The notes below the pieces were generated by a model. The model was given only the letters and a program-made list of their open reading frames with translations, searched no databases and was not told the origin of the DNA. Made by a program: the position numbers and the translations under genes. DNA of 29,588 nucleotides from JAFIEN01 sp051859505. Lineage in GTDB: Bacteria > Pseudomonadota > Alphaproteobacteria > Rhodobacterales > Rhodobacteraceae. The stretch's first letter is position 1. Each line of letters begins with the position of its first letter. The stretch covers positions 1 through 29,588 of the forward strand of contig JBHYFN010000045.1 of NCBI GenBank assembly GCA_051859505.1. Direction: 5' to 3'. Below, one piece after another: positions 7,415-14,723 of the stretch.

Positions 7415-7448
7415 GCGCAACAATCCTTGCAATTTTTGACTGTTGCGC
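7415..7448. promoter_or_regulatory. Inverted repeat in the divergent promoter region
   Basis: GCGCAACA (7415-7422) and TGTTGCGC (7441-7448) are a perfect 8-bp inverted repeat with an 18-base spacer. TTGACT (7436-7441), a possible -35 for the DUF882 gene, lies inside it. This suits an operator for the divergent pair. The rest of the 332-base gap (7280-7611) shows no gene. The protein that binds is unknown. Confidence 0.35.
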
Positions 7449-7462
7449 AAAATCCCGCCGAT
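7443..7462 (+). promoter_or_regulatory. Palindrome-led motif shared with the ppx promoter region, copy 1
   Basis: TTGCGCAAARTYCCGCCGAT (R=A, Y=C here) matches 18 of 20 bases with 22967-22986 in front of ppx, on the same strand relative to the downstream gene. It begins with the perfect palindrome TTGCGCAA. It is a possible common regulator site. A match this good somewhere in a 29-kb window is not impossible by chance. Confidence 0.25.
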
Positions 7463-7611
7463 TAGGCATCGGTTTACCGAAAAACGGGTAAAGACGGGTT
7501 GGTTGCCGAGTCGGGCTGTGCCATAGTCCGAGGGCATCTGGGGAAAGATGGCAGAACGCCCGAAAAAATGCGGGCCCACAGGTAAGCGACCACGGAACAG
7601 GCGCTGGACAG

Positions 7612-8181
7612 ATGATGAAAACGGAAACAACGGGCTTCACCCGTCGTGGAATCTTGGCCGCATTCGCGGCGACCGCGATTACCGCCGCACCCACCTACTC
7701 GAAGGCCGCAGGCTTTATCCGCAACGGCGGATCCGTCAGGCGGCTCCGGATGTATTCCGACCGCACCGGTGAACGGATCGACATGGTCTACTGGATCAAC
7801 GGCGATTACATCGCCGATGCGGTGCGCGAGATCAGCCTCTTCATGCGCGACTGGCGCAACGGTCAGGCCGTCGCGATCGACACCCGTGCGATCGACCTTT
7901 TCGCCGCGGCGCATCGCCTGCTCGAGGTGAACGAACCCTACATGCTTCTGTCGGGCTACCGCTCGCCCGAGACGAATGCGATGCTGCGGGCCACCTCTTC
8001 CGGCGTGGCGCGCAACTCGCTGCACCTGCGGGGCCAGGCGGCGGATGTGCGGCTGGGCAGCCGCTCGGTCGGGCAGATCGCGCGCGCCGCGGCCGCCTGT
8101 CAGGGTGGCGGCGTGGGCAGCTATTCCGGCTCGAACTTCGTCCATATGGATTGCGGCGACGTGCGCACCTGGGGCCGCTAA
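7612..8181 (+). CDS. DUF882 / YcbK-type peptidase M15-like protein, Tat-exported
   Basis: A 189-residue protein with a twin-arginine signal (FTRRGILAAF, cleavage expected near SKA-A, residue 32). The mature part is a DUF882/peptidase M15A-like domain. The likely zinc ligands are visible in NSLHLRGQAADVRL (His and Asp) and FVHMDCG (His). Relatives are predicted murein carboxypeptidases or amidases. E. coli ycbK adjoins ycbB, and here the gene is divergent from a YcbB-type transpeptidase, which supports a peptidoglycan role. Two adjacent ATG codons (7612 and 7615) are both possible starts; GGACAG lies very close to the first, so 7615 is slightly favoured by spacing. Confidence 0.9.
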   Translation: MMKTETTGFTRRGILAAFAATAITAAPTYSKAAGFIRNGGSVRRLRMYSDRTGERIDMVYWINGDYIADAVREISLFMRDWRNGQAVAIDTRAIDLFAAAHRLLEVNEPYMLLSGYRSPETNAMLRATSSGVARNSLHLRGQAADVRLGSRSVGQIARAAAACQGGGVGSYSGSNFVHMDCGDVRTWGR

Positions 8182-8210
8182 GGCCTCCTGACCCGAAACA
8201 CTGCGATCAC

Positions 8211-8240
8211 AAAAAGGGCACCTCGCGGTGCCCTTTCTCT
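8211..8240. terminator. Bidirectional rho-independent terminator
   Basis: AAAGGGCACC pairs with GGTGCCCTTT around TCGC. T-rich tails are present on both strands (TTTCTCTT on plus, TTTTTG on minus). It serves the convergent DUF882 and antiporter genes. Confidence 0.8.
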
Positions 8241-8251
8241 TGTCGGCCCGC

Positions 8252-9943
8252 TCAGGCGCGCTTGGCCTTTGCCGTGCCGTCGATGATCTCGACCAGCTCC
8301 TCGGTCGCATAGCTTGCGGCATCGTCGAACGGGGTCAGCACCAGAGCGGCCCCCCTCTCGACATAGATGCCCCCCTCCTCGGCATGGTTCACCGTGACGG
8401 CGACCGCCCCCTCGTAGCCCGACGAGGCCAGCCCGTGCAGCAGCGCCATCTGCGGATCGCTTTCGGTCAGCGGGCCCCGCAGCCGCGCCACGGCCGAGAC
8501 GACGACCTTCACCCCCGACAGCGGCAGATGTGCGGCAAACTCGGCATCCGTCGCATCGCCGAACCGCGCCGGATAGCCCTTGTCCCGCCAGCTGGCCAGC
8601 GCGACGGGATCGAAATCCACCCCCAGCACGCGATAGCCCCGATCCACCAGCGCCTGCCCGATCTTGCTGCCATAGCGCCCAAGGCCAAAGACGATGGCGT
8701 CATGATCCTCGCCCCCGCCGTTGTCGTCGGCCTCTTCGCGGAAGGCGACCTTGCGCTCGAATATGCCCAGCCAGGGCTCGAACAGGTCATAAAGGCGGTG
8801 CGACCAGGTGATCATGTAGACCGACAGCGCGATGGTCACGAGGCCGACCAGCGTCACAAGGCCCATCGCCTCATCCCCGACATGGCCGATGGCGATCCCC
8901 ATCGCCATGAAGATCAGCGAAAACTCCGAGATCTGCGCCACCGTCAGCCCGGCCAGAAAGCCGGTCCGCTTGCGATAGCCCAGAAATCCCATGATCACCA
9001 TGACGATCAAGGGGTTGCCGATCAGCACGAAGAGCGACAGCACCACCGCCGGCCCGACCTGTTCGCCCAAGGTCGACAGATCCAGCACCGATCCCAGGTG
9101 CAGGAAGAAGAACAGGAGCAGGAAATCCCGCAGCGCGGCGAGGCGCGAGCCGATCGCCTCGCGGAACTGGGTCGAGGCGAGAGAGACCCCGGCCAGAAGC
9201 CCCCCCAGCTCCTTGCCGAAGCCGATCCAGTCGGCCGTCGCCGCAAGCCCCGCCGCCCAGCCGGTGGCGAAGATCACCAGAAGCTCGGGCGAACGCGCGA
9301 TCCGCGTCAGGATCGGGTCGGCGGCATAGCGGATGAACAGGACAACGCCCGCGATCATCGCCAGCGCGCCCCCCACCAGCGACAGGATGCCGATGACATC
9401 CGCCCCCTCGCCCGCAGCCCCCACGCCGATGGCCGACAGCACGACCATCGCCAGCACGACGAAAATGTCCTGCACGATCAGAAACCCCAGCGCGATCTTG
9501 CCGTGGAGGGCCTCGATCTCGTGCTTGTCGGACAGAAGCTTGACGATGATGATGGTCGAGGAAAAGGTCAGCGCCACCGCGATGTAAAGCGCCGTCACCG
9601 CGTCGATGCCAAGCGCAAGGCAGATCAGGAAGCCGAAGAAGGCGGTGAAGCCCACCTGCCCCAGCCCCGTCGCCACCGCCACCTTGCCCAGGCTGCGCAC
9701 AAGGCCCACGTCAAGCTTGAGCCCCACGAGAAACAGCAGCACGGCGATGCTGATCTGGCTCAGCGTCTCGATGAAGCCGGTCGAGGAGACCAGACCAAGC
9801 GCATCCGGCCCCGCCAGAACCCCCGCCGCGATGAAGGCCACCACAAGCGGCTGACGCGCGACCAGCCCGATGAAACCCAGCACCGCCGCCAGCATGACCA
9901 GCGCCGCGATCTCGTAGAACACATTGTCGAATGCGAGGTTCAT
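8252..9943 (-). CDS. Kef/CPA2-family cation:proton antiporter with TrkA-N domain
   Basis: A 563-residue inner-membrane protein. About 12 hydrophobic segments fill residues 1-390, with the CPA2 signature QDIFVVLAMV. A cytosolic RCK/TrkA-N domain begins near residue 415 with the nucleotide-binding motif VFGLGRYGSKIG and the acidic end of the second strand (GVDFD). It resembles KefB/YbaL-type transporters that exchange K+ or Na+ for H+ under control of a bound nucleotide. Ion specificity cannot be read from the sequence. The ATG at 9943 follows GGCGGCAGG. It is a single gene; no KefF/KefG-type partner oxidoreductase is adjacent. Confidence 0.9.
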   Translation of the reverse strand: MNLAFDNVFYEIAALVMLAAVLGFIGLVARQPLVVAFIAAGVLAGPDALGLVSSTGFIETLSQISIAVLLFLVGLKLDVGLVRSLGKVAVATGLGQVGFTAFFGFLICLALGIDAVTALYIAVALTFSSTIIIVKLLSDKHEIEALHGKIALGFLIVQDIFVVLAMVVLSAIGVGAAGEGADVIGILSLVGGALAMIAGVVLFIRYAADPILTRIARSPELLVIFATGWAAGLAATADWIGFGKELGGLLAGVSLASTQFREAIGSRLAALRDFLLLFFFLHLGSVLDLSTLGEQVGPAVVLSLFVLIGNPLIVMVIMGFLGYRKRTGFLAGLTVAQISEFSLIFMAMGIAIGHVGDEAMGLVTLVGLVTIALSVYMITWSHRLYDLFEPWLGIFERKVAFREEADDNGGGEDHDAIVFGLGRYGSKIGQALVDRGYRVLGVDFDPVALASWRDKGYPARFGDATDAEFAAHLPLSGVKVVVSAVARLRGPLTESDPQMALLHGLASSGYEGAVAVTVNHAEEGGIYVERGAALVLTPFDDAASYATEELVEIIDGTAKAKRA

Positions 9944-10135
9944 CCTGCCGCCTTTCGCCTGCCGTTCCGCCTGCCCCTCCCGGCCTAGAGCCGCGCCGCG
10001 CCCGTGACAAGTGGATCAGGAGCGACAGGGGGATCACGGGGGGATCGTGAGGGAATCCCGCCCCGCCCGTCCCCGCCGAACGTGATTCCTGCCTGCAACA
10101 CCCACAAACCAAAATTTCCATTCGCAATCACGCTC

Positions 10136-10164
10136 TTGACCTGAGAGGCAACCTGCGAATTGTT
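10136..10164 (+). promoter_or_regulatory. Candidate promoter of the Alg44-like/Alg8-like operon
   Basis: TTGACC at 10136-10141 with ATTGTT at 10159-10164 after 17 bases. A 7-bp perfect inverted repeat, ATTCGCA (10120-10126) and TGCGAAT (10154-10160), brackets the -35 and touches the -10, as a repressor or activator site would. A second, imperfect inverted repeat (AACAAACAA at 10179, TTGCTTGTT at 10203) lies in the leader. No gene is credible in 9944-10240. Confidence 0.35.
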
Positions 10165-10240
10165 CACTGTGAGGCAGGAACAAACAAGAAATGCACCGAT
10201 TGTTGCTTGTTAAAGCGGCAATGCGGCATCTGGAGTGGCA

Positions 10241-11095
10241 ATGGACCTTCGGCATGAATCCCCGATGCCGGACATGCTCTACCGGATCACGGCACCGCTT
10301 GTCGTGGGGTTTCCGGACGGCACTTCGCTGAAGGTCTCGCAGTGGAACCTGCGGGCGCTTTATGACGCGCGTCTCGGCGAAAGATCGCTTGAAGGGGCGA
10401 TGCTTTCGGTGCCGTTTCAGGGGGTTGGCGTCTATTTCGAGGTGTCGCTCGTGCCCGGCGACACGCCCGAGGAATTCCTGTTCGACGGCCTGACCGGCCG
10501 CCAGCGCGAGACTCTGGGCCTGTTCTACCGCAACCTTCTGTCGGGCAAGATGGCCGTCACCTCCGACATCATCACCTCGCTCGACACGCCCGTCGATCTT
10601 GTCCCGATGGAAGAGACCGAGGCCGAGGCCCGCCTTGGCAAGGCCGCCCGCACCCCCCGCCCGCTGCGCGCGATGGCGAGCCTTGTGGTCTATGTGGCGA
10701 TCTTCCTGCTGGTCTTCTCCTATCTGGGGATGCTGGTGATCGACCGGCTGTCCACGATCCACGTGCCCGCCGGTCGCGTGGCGGCCCTGTCCGAGGATCC
10801 GCTGGCCGGCAATGGCGTGCGCGCGCGGCTCGAGCCCGATCACGTCACCGATGTCTGGGAAGGGATGAAGGGGCGGATCCTGTTCAACATGGACGGCCAG
10901 CAACGCGAGATGCCGGCCGTGGTGCGCCGGCTTGATTATACCGGACCCGACAGCAATTCGGCGATCCTGCTGACGCTGACCCCCCTGACGGCCGAGGATG
11001 CAGCGCTTCTGCGGCGGGGCATGCCGGTGCGGGTGGATCTGAACCGCCAGCTTCTGCGCCGGGCACTGGGCATGTCGGTCGGGGCGGCGCCCTGA
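10241..11095 (+). CDS. alg44: Alg44-like polysaccharide co-polymerase with degenerate PilZ domain
   Basis: A 284-residue protein in the Alg44 layout: N-terminal PilZ-like domain (about 1-120), linker, one membrane helix (about 147-167), and a periplasmic C-terminus that resembles part of a HlyD barrel. In Pseudomonas, Alg44 (389 residues) binds c-di-GMP and activates Alg8. Here the PilZ fold is recognisable (YRITAPLVVGFPDG, then FDGLTGRQRETLGLFYRNLLSG), but the ligand residues are changed: the arginine pair is not preserved before Y14, and the D/N-x-S-x-x-G position reads Q34-W-N36-L-R-A39. The periplasmic part is shorter than in Alg44. The start is ATG 10241 with GGAG five bases upstream, not the in-frame GTG at 10235. 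The stop overlaps the next ATG (TGATG). Function is inferred from architecture and neighbours. Confidence 0.75.
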   Translation: MDLRHESPMPDMLYRITAPLVVGFPDGTSLKVSQWNLRALYDARLGERSLEGAMLSVPFQGVGVYFEVSLVPGDTPEEFLFDGLTGRQRETLGLFYRNLLSGKMAVTSDIITSLDTPVDLVPMEETEAEARLGKAARTPRPLRAMASLVVYVAIFLLVFSYLGMLVIDRLSTIHVPAGRVAALSEDPLAGNGVRARLEPDHVTDVWEGMKGRILFNMDGQQREMPAVVRRLDYTGPDSNSAILLTLTPLTAEDAALLRRGMPVRVDLNRQLLRRALGMSVGAAP

Positions 11096-12687
11096 TGGGC
11101 GCCATCGCCGGGGGCAGCCGGTCGGACTACGCCTTCGAGAAGGATATCGTCAACCGCATCCGCGCCCTCTCGGGGCCGCAGCCCTACGGGTTCGACAAAT
11201 ACGGGCCCTGGTTCCTGACCAAGCTGCTTCTGGTGATCCTGACCATCGCCGCCGCCGCCATCGTCACGCCCAACCGCTTTTTCGACGCGCAGGTGCTGCA
11301 TCTGTCGATCGCGCTGGGGATTCTGGGGATCTGGCGCTTTGGCTGGTGGTTCAACCATGCGCGGCGCTCGGAATTCTATGCCAACGGCCTCTGGCCCGGC
11401 AAACGCGCCCGGGCCGAGGCGATCTGGGCCGCCGGCTGGCGCCCGCGCCGGCTGCATATCCAGATGACCACCTACAAGGAGGAGCCGGCGATCACCCGGC
11501 TGGTCCTTGGCTCGATCATCGCGCAGATCCGGGCCGAGCGGATCCCCACCTCGCTCTGGATCGGCTGCGGCGCGCCCGAGGACGAGCTGGTGATCCGCGA
11601 ATTCATCGAGACCCATGCCGCCGATATCTCGGGCGATCTGGCCGATGTGCGGCTCTTGCGGCAGAACCAGCCGGGCAAGCGGATGGCCATCGGGATGATC
11701 CTGCGCGGCATGTCGCGCCACGGGGTTGAAGAGGACGACCTCGTGATCTTCATGGATGGCGATGCGGTCTATGGCCCCGATGTGCTGCGCAAGACCCTGT
11801 CGATGTTCGCGGCCGATCCCAAGCTGCAGGCGCTGACCACCGATGAAGAGGTGATCTGCTACGGCCCCGAATGGATCGCGGCCTGGCTGCGGATGCGCTT
11901 TGCCCAGCGCCGTCTTGCGATGCAAAGCCATGCTGTCAGCAACCGGGTGCTGACCCTGACCGGGCGCTTCAGCGTGTTCCGCGCCAAGCATATCATCGAC
12001 GAGAAGTTCGTGCGCACCATCGAGGCCGATCACCTGGATCACTGGCTCTGGGGCCGGTTCCGGTTCCTGTCGGGCGATGACAAGTCGACCTGGTATCACC
12101 TGCTCTCGCGGGGCGCGCGGATGACCTATGTGCCCGACACCACCGTCTTTACCATCGAGGTGATCAAGGGCTCGGGCCTGCAGCGGATGGTCGAGAATTT
12201 CCGCCGCTGGTCGGGCAACATGCTCAGGAACGGCAGCCGCGCCATGGCCCTTGGCCCCAATGCGATGCCCTTCTTCATCTGGTGGTGCCTGATCGACCAG
12301 CGGATCGCGATCTGGACGATGATGGTCAGCCCCGTCATCGCGATCATGGGCACGATCCTGGTGCCGATCTATATCGTCAATGCGCTGATCTGGGTGGTGG
12401 CAACGCGGCTGATCCTGTCGGCCTTCCTGTGGCGCTATGCCCGCGAACCCGAGATGAGCTGGAGCGTGATCCTCTATTTCAACCAGGTGGTGAATGCGGT
12501 GGTCAAGATCTACATGATCTTTCACCTGGCCAAGCAGAAGTGGTTCAACCGCGGCAACCAGTCGGCCGGAAACGCGGGCGGTCTGCGCTTCAAGGAGGCG
12601 ATCGCCATGTTCCAGATGGTCACGGCGGTCAGCCTTTTCGTCACCACGATCGCGATCTATGCCGGAGTGCTGCCGCGCCCGTTCTAG
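11095..12687 (+). CDS. alg8: Alg8-like processive glycosyltransferase (GT2, membrane)
   Basis: A 530-residue inner-membrane family 2 glycosyltransferase. Two N-terminal helices (about 42-82) are followed by a cytosolic GT-A domain with TTYKEEP, D221-G222-D223 (metal/nucleotide-sugar binding), G327-D-D329-K (catalytic base region) and the terminal RRW (R371-W372, the Q/RxxRW-type acceptor motif). Several C-terminal membrane helices follow (about 385-450 and 505-525). The RRWSGNMLRNG segment and overall order resemble Alg8, the alginate polymerase that joins GDP-mannuronate. Linkage to an AlgD-like gene supports that substrate. Other GT2 synthases (cellulose, curdlan, mixed-linkage glucan, hyaluronan) share the same motifs, so the product is inferred. 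It is translationally coupled to the Alg44-like gene and runs into the RTX gene with only 18 bases between stops. Confidence 0.82.
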   Translation: MGAIAGGSRSDYAFEKDIVNRIRALSGPQPYGFDKYGPWFLTKLLLVILTIAAAAIVTPNRFFDAQVLHLSIALGILGIWRFGWWFNHARRSEFYANGLWPGKRARAEAIWAAGWRPRRLHIQMTTYKEEPAITRLVLGSIIAQIRAERIPTSLWIGCGAPEDELVIREFIETHAADISGDLADVRLLRQNQPGKRMAIGMILRGMSRHGVEEDDLVIFMDGDAVYGPDVLRKTLSMFAADPKLQALTTDEEVICYGPEWIAAWLRMRFAQRRLAMQSHAVSNRVLTLTGRFSVFRAKHIIDEKFVRTIEADHLDHWLWGRFRFLSGDDKSTWYHLLSRGARMTYVPDTTVFTIEVIKGSGLQRMVENFRRWSGNMLRNGSRAMALGPNAMPFFIWWCLIDQRIAIWTMMVSPVIAIMGTILVPIYIVNALIWVVATRLILSAFLWRYAREPEMSWSVILYFNQVVNAVVKIYMIFHLAKQKWFNRGNQSAGNAGGLRFKEAIAMFQMVTAVSLFVTTIAIYAGVLPRPF

Positions 12688-12705
12688 GGCGCGGCGGGCC
12701 ATGCG

Positions 12706-14703
12706 TCAGGCGAACAGGATCTGATCCCAGACCGCCACCACGGCATTGGCCTGATCCTCGGCCCCCTGCACGATGACCAGCCGGTCCTCGATCTGGATAT
12801 GCACTTCGGATCCCTGCAGGCTCATGTGATCGTTGCGGAACTGCACCCGCGTCTGATCGGCCAGCAGGCCTATATCGGACAGGTCGATGCGGTCGGTCCC
12901 AACGTCGAAATCGGTGATCACATCGGTAAAGTTCCCAAGGTCGCGTTTGAGGAACACGAAGGTATCCGCCCCCGCCCCACCCGTGAGCATGTTGTTGCCG
13001 CGTCCGCCGACCAGAACATCGCTGCCGGTGCCGCCATAGAGGAAATCGTTGCCATGGCCGCCGTAAAGCGTGTCATTGCCCGCGCCGCCATAAAGCTCAT
13101 CGCTGCCCGAACCGCCGTAAAGCGTGTCCCAGCCGCCGCCGCCATAAAGCACGTCATGGCCCTCGCCGCCGTATAGCACGTCATTGCCGGCGTCTCCGAA
13201 CAGCACATCATCGCCGGTGTCGCCGTAAAGCGTGTCGTGCCCGTTGCCGCCGTAAAGCGTGTCATCGCCCTTGCCGCCGAACAGAAGGTCATGGCCGGTG
13301 CCGCCGTACAGCAGGTCGTTATCCTCGCCGCCATAAAGCGTGTCGTTGCCCCGCCCGCCGTACAGCGTGTCGTCGCCGGTGCCGCCGTAAAGCACATCCT
13401 GGCCGTCATCGCCGTGCAGCGTGTCGTCGCCCGCCCCGCCATAAAGCGTGTCATGACCGACCCCGCCGAACAGCAGGTCGTCCCCACTGTCGCCGTAAAG
13501 CTCGTCATTGCCGCCGCCGCCGTGGATGATGTCATCCCCCGAGCCGCCATAGGCGATATCGTTGCCCGATCCGGCAAAGATCCGGTCATGCCCGGCGCCG
13601 CCATAAAGCAGGTCGCGCCCGGTGCCGCCATACAGCACGTCATTGCCGGTATCGCCGTAAAGCGTGTCGTTGCCGTCGTCGCCCCAAAGCGTATCGGCCC
13701 CGGCCCCGCCGCGCAGCAGGTCGTGCCCGGTTCCGCCGTAAAGGCTGTCGTTGCCCTCGCCGCCATAAAGCTCGTCATTGCCGCGGCCGCCGTAAAGCGT
13801 GTCCTCTCCGGCGCCGCCGTAGAGCGTGTCGTTGCCGTCGTCTCCGTACAGAAGATCGTCGCCCTCGCCGCCGTAAAGCGTGTCATGGCCGGTGCCGCCA
13901 AAGAGCGTATCGTTGCCGTCCATCCCGTGCAGCGTGTCGTTGCCCGCCCCGCCATAGAGGATGTCGTCATTGGTCCAGACGGTAACGCCGGGGATATAGC
14001 CTAGATCAGGATCCGCGATGATCGCGCCCGAGGCAGCGGTGTCGATCCGCAGGATCACGTCGTCATAGTCGCGATCCCCGCCCCGCGGCAGATCCTCGAA
14101 ACCCATCACGATCTCGCCGGTGCGCGGATCCACCTTGGTCTTGGTATGGTCGGTCACATCGCCGTTCAGCGCCCAGCCATTGGCCGGATCGGCGGCGGAA
14201 TGCCAGATCGCGGTATTGGCGGCGGTGCGGATCTCGGTCGCAGTGCCGTTCTGATCGACGAAGAACAGGGCCAGCGGCCCGGTCGCATGGATCGAGCCCG
14301 GCCGCCCCGAGGCGTCGCGGAACTCCAGATGGCCGGAGCTGTCGGACAGAAGCTTGTTGGTGTTCATCCGCGCGGAATTCGGCAGGATGAAGAAGCCCAG
14401 CGTCGCGCCCGGCGGCACATCGAGGGACAGGACGCTGTCCTGGCCCGCATTGGCATTGGTGGTCAGGATCGTCACGGCGCCGATCGTCCCGTCGGGCCCG
14501 ATCAGATACATGCCGGCACCGCTGGCGAAGCCGGATTTCTGCTTTTCGACCGTCACGGTCACGCTGCTGGACGCGCCGGGAGCGGGGCCGCCATAAAGCT
14601 GGTCCCCGCCGCCATGGCCGTGGATCACGTCATTGCCATGCGTGCCATAGATCTTGTCGGCACGATCCGTGCCGTGAATGTCGGTGCTCTGAAAAATGCT
14701 CAT
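12706..14703 (-). CDS. RTX calcium-binding protein with DUF4114-like domain and 37-repeat array
   Basis: A 665-residue protein. Residues 10-40 carry two to three RTX-like units (GTHGNDVIHGHGGGDQLYGG). A beta-rich domain follows with the DUF4114 hallmark GFEDLPRGGDRDYDDVI near 200-218. Residues 251-583 are 37 consecutive nonapeptides of the GGxGxDxLY type with no break. The C-terminal 82 residues (ITDFDVGTDRIDLSDIG) are the usual cap and type I secretion region. RTX arrays fold as calcium-loaded beta-rolls outside the cell. There is no N-terminal signal, as expected for type I export; no exporter is in the window. The start MSIFQSTDIHG has GAAGGA six bases upstream. It lies 20 bases after the algD-like gene, so the two are probably co-transcribed. 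A matrix role beside a polyuronate is inferred; no epimerase or lyase domain is visible. Confidence 0.9.
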   Translation of the reverse strand: MSIFQSTDIHGTDRADKIYGTHGNDVIHGHGGGDQLYGGPAPGASSSVTVTVEKQKSGFASGAGMYLIGPDGTIGAVTILTTNANAGQDSVLSLDVPPGATLGFFILPNSARMNTNKLLSDSSGHLEFRDASGRPGSIHATGPLALFFVDQNGTATEIRTAANTAIWHSAADPANGWALNGDVTDHTKTKVDPRTGEIVMGFEDLPRGGDRDYDDVILRIDTAASGAIIADPDLGYIPGVTVWTNDDILYGGAGNDTLHGMDGNDTLFGGTGHDTLYGGEGDDLLYGDDGNDTLYGGAGEDTLYGGRGNDELYGGEGNDSLYGGTGHDLLRGGAGADTLWGDDGNDTLYGDTGNDVLYGGTGRDLLYGGAGHDRIFAGSGNDIAYGGSGDDIIHGGGGNDELYGDSGDDLLFGGVGHDTLYGGAGDDTLHGDDGQDVLYGGTGDDTLYGGRGNDTLYGGEDNDLLYGGTGHDLLFGGKGDDTLYGGNGHDTLYGDTGDDVLFGDAGNDVLYGGEGHDVLYGGGGWDTLYGGSGSDELYGGAGNDTLYGGHGNDFLYGGTGSDVLVGGRGNNMLTGGAGADTFVFLKRDLGNFTDVITDFDVGTDRIDLSDIGLLADQTRVQFRNDHMSLQGSEVHIQIEDRLVIVQGAEDQANAVVAVWDQILFA
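12955..13953 (-). repeat. 27-bp tandem repeat array encoding the RTX nonapeptides
   Basis: Thirty-seven 27-bp units in frame, read on the minus strand. Typical units differ at only a few third positions, and the recurrent motif on the plus strand is GCCGTAAAGCGTGTCGTTGCC-like. Units 3-14 and 19-30 resemble each other position by position (for example GDDG, RGND, TGHDLL blocks recur 16 units apart), which points to an internal duplication of about 432 bp. Confidence 0.85.
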
Positions 14704-14723
14704 CTCGGTTCCTTCGGAGGCTG

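Noticed and set aside
9985..10167. A 60-codon minus-strand frame upstream of the Alg44-like gene
   Set aside because: GTG start without a ribosome site, and it covers the promoter region of the plus-strand operon.
12799..14004. Val/Ala-repeat open frames on the plus strand opposite the RTX gene
   Set aside because: Their periodicity is the 27-bp RTX repeat read backwards; no ribosome site or family.
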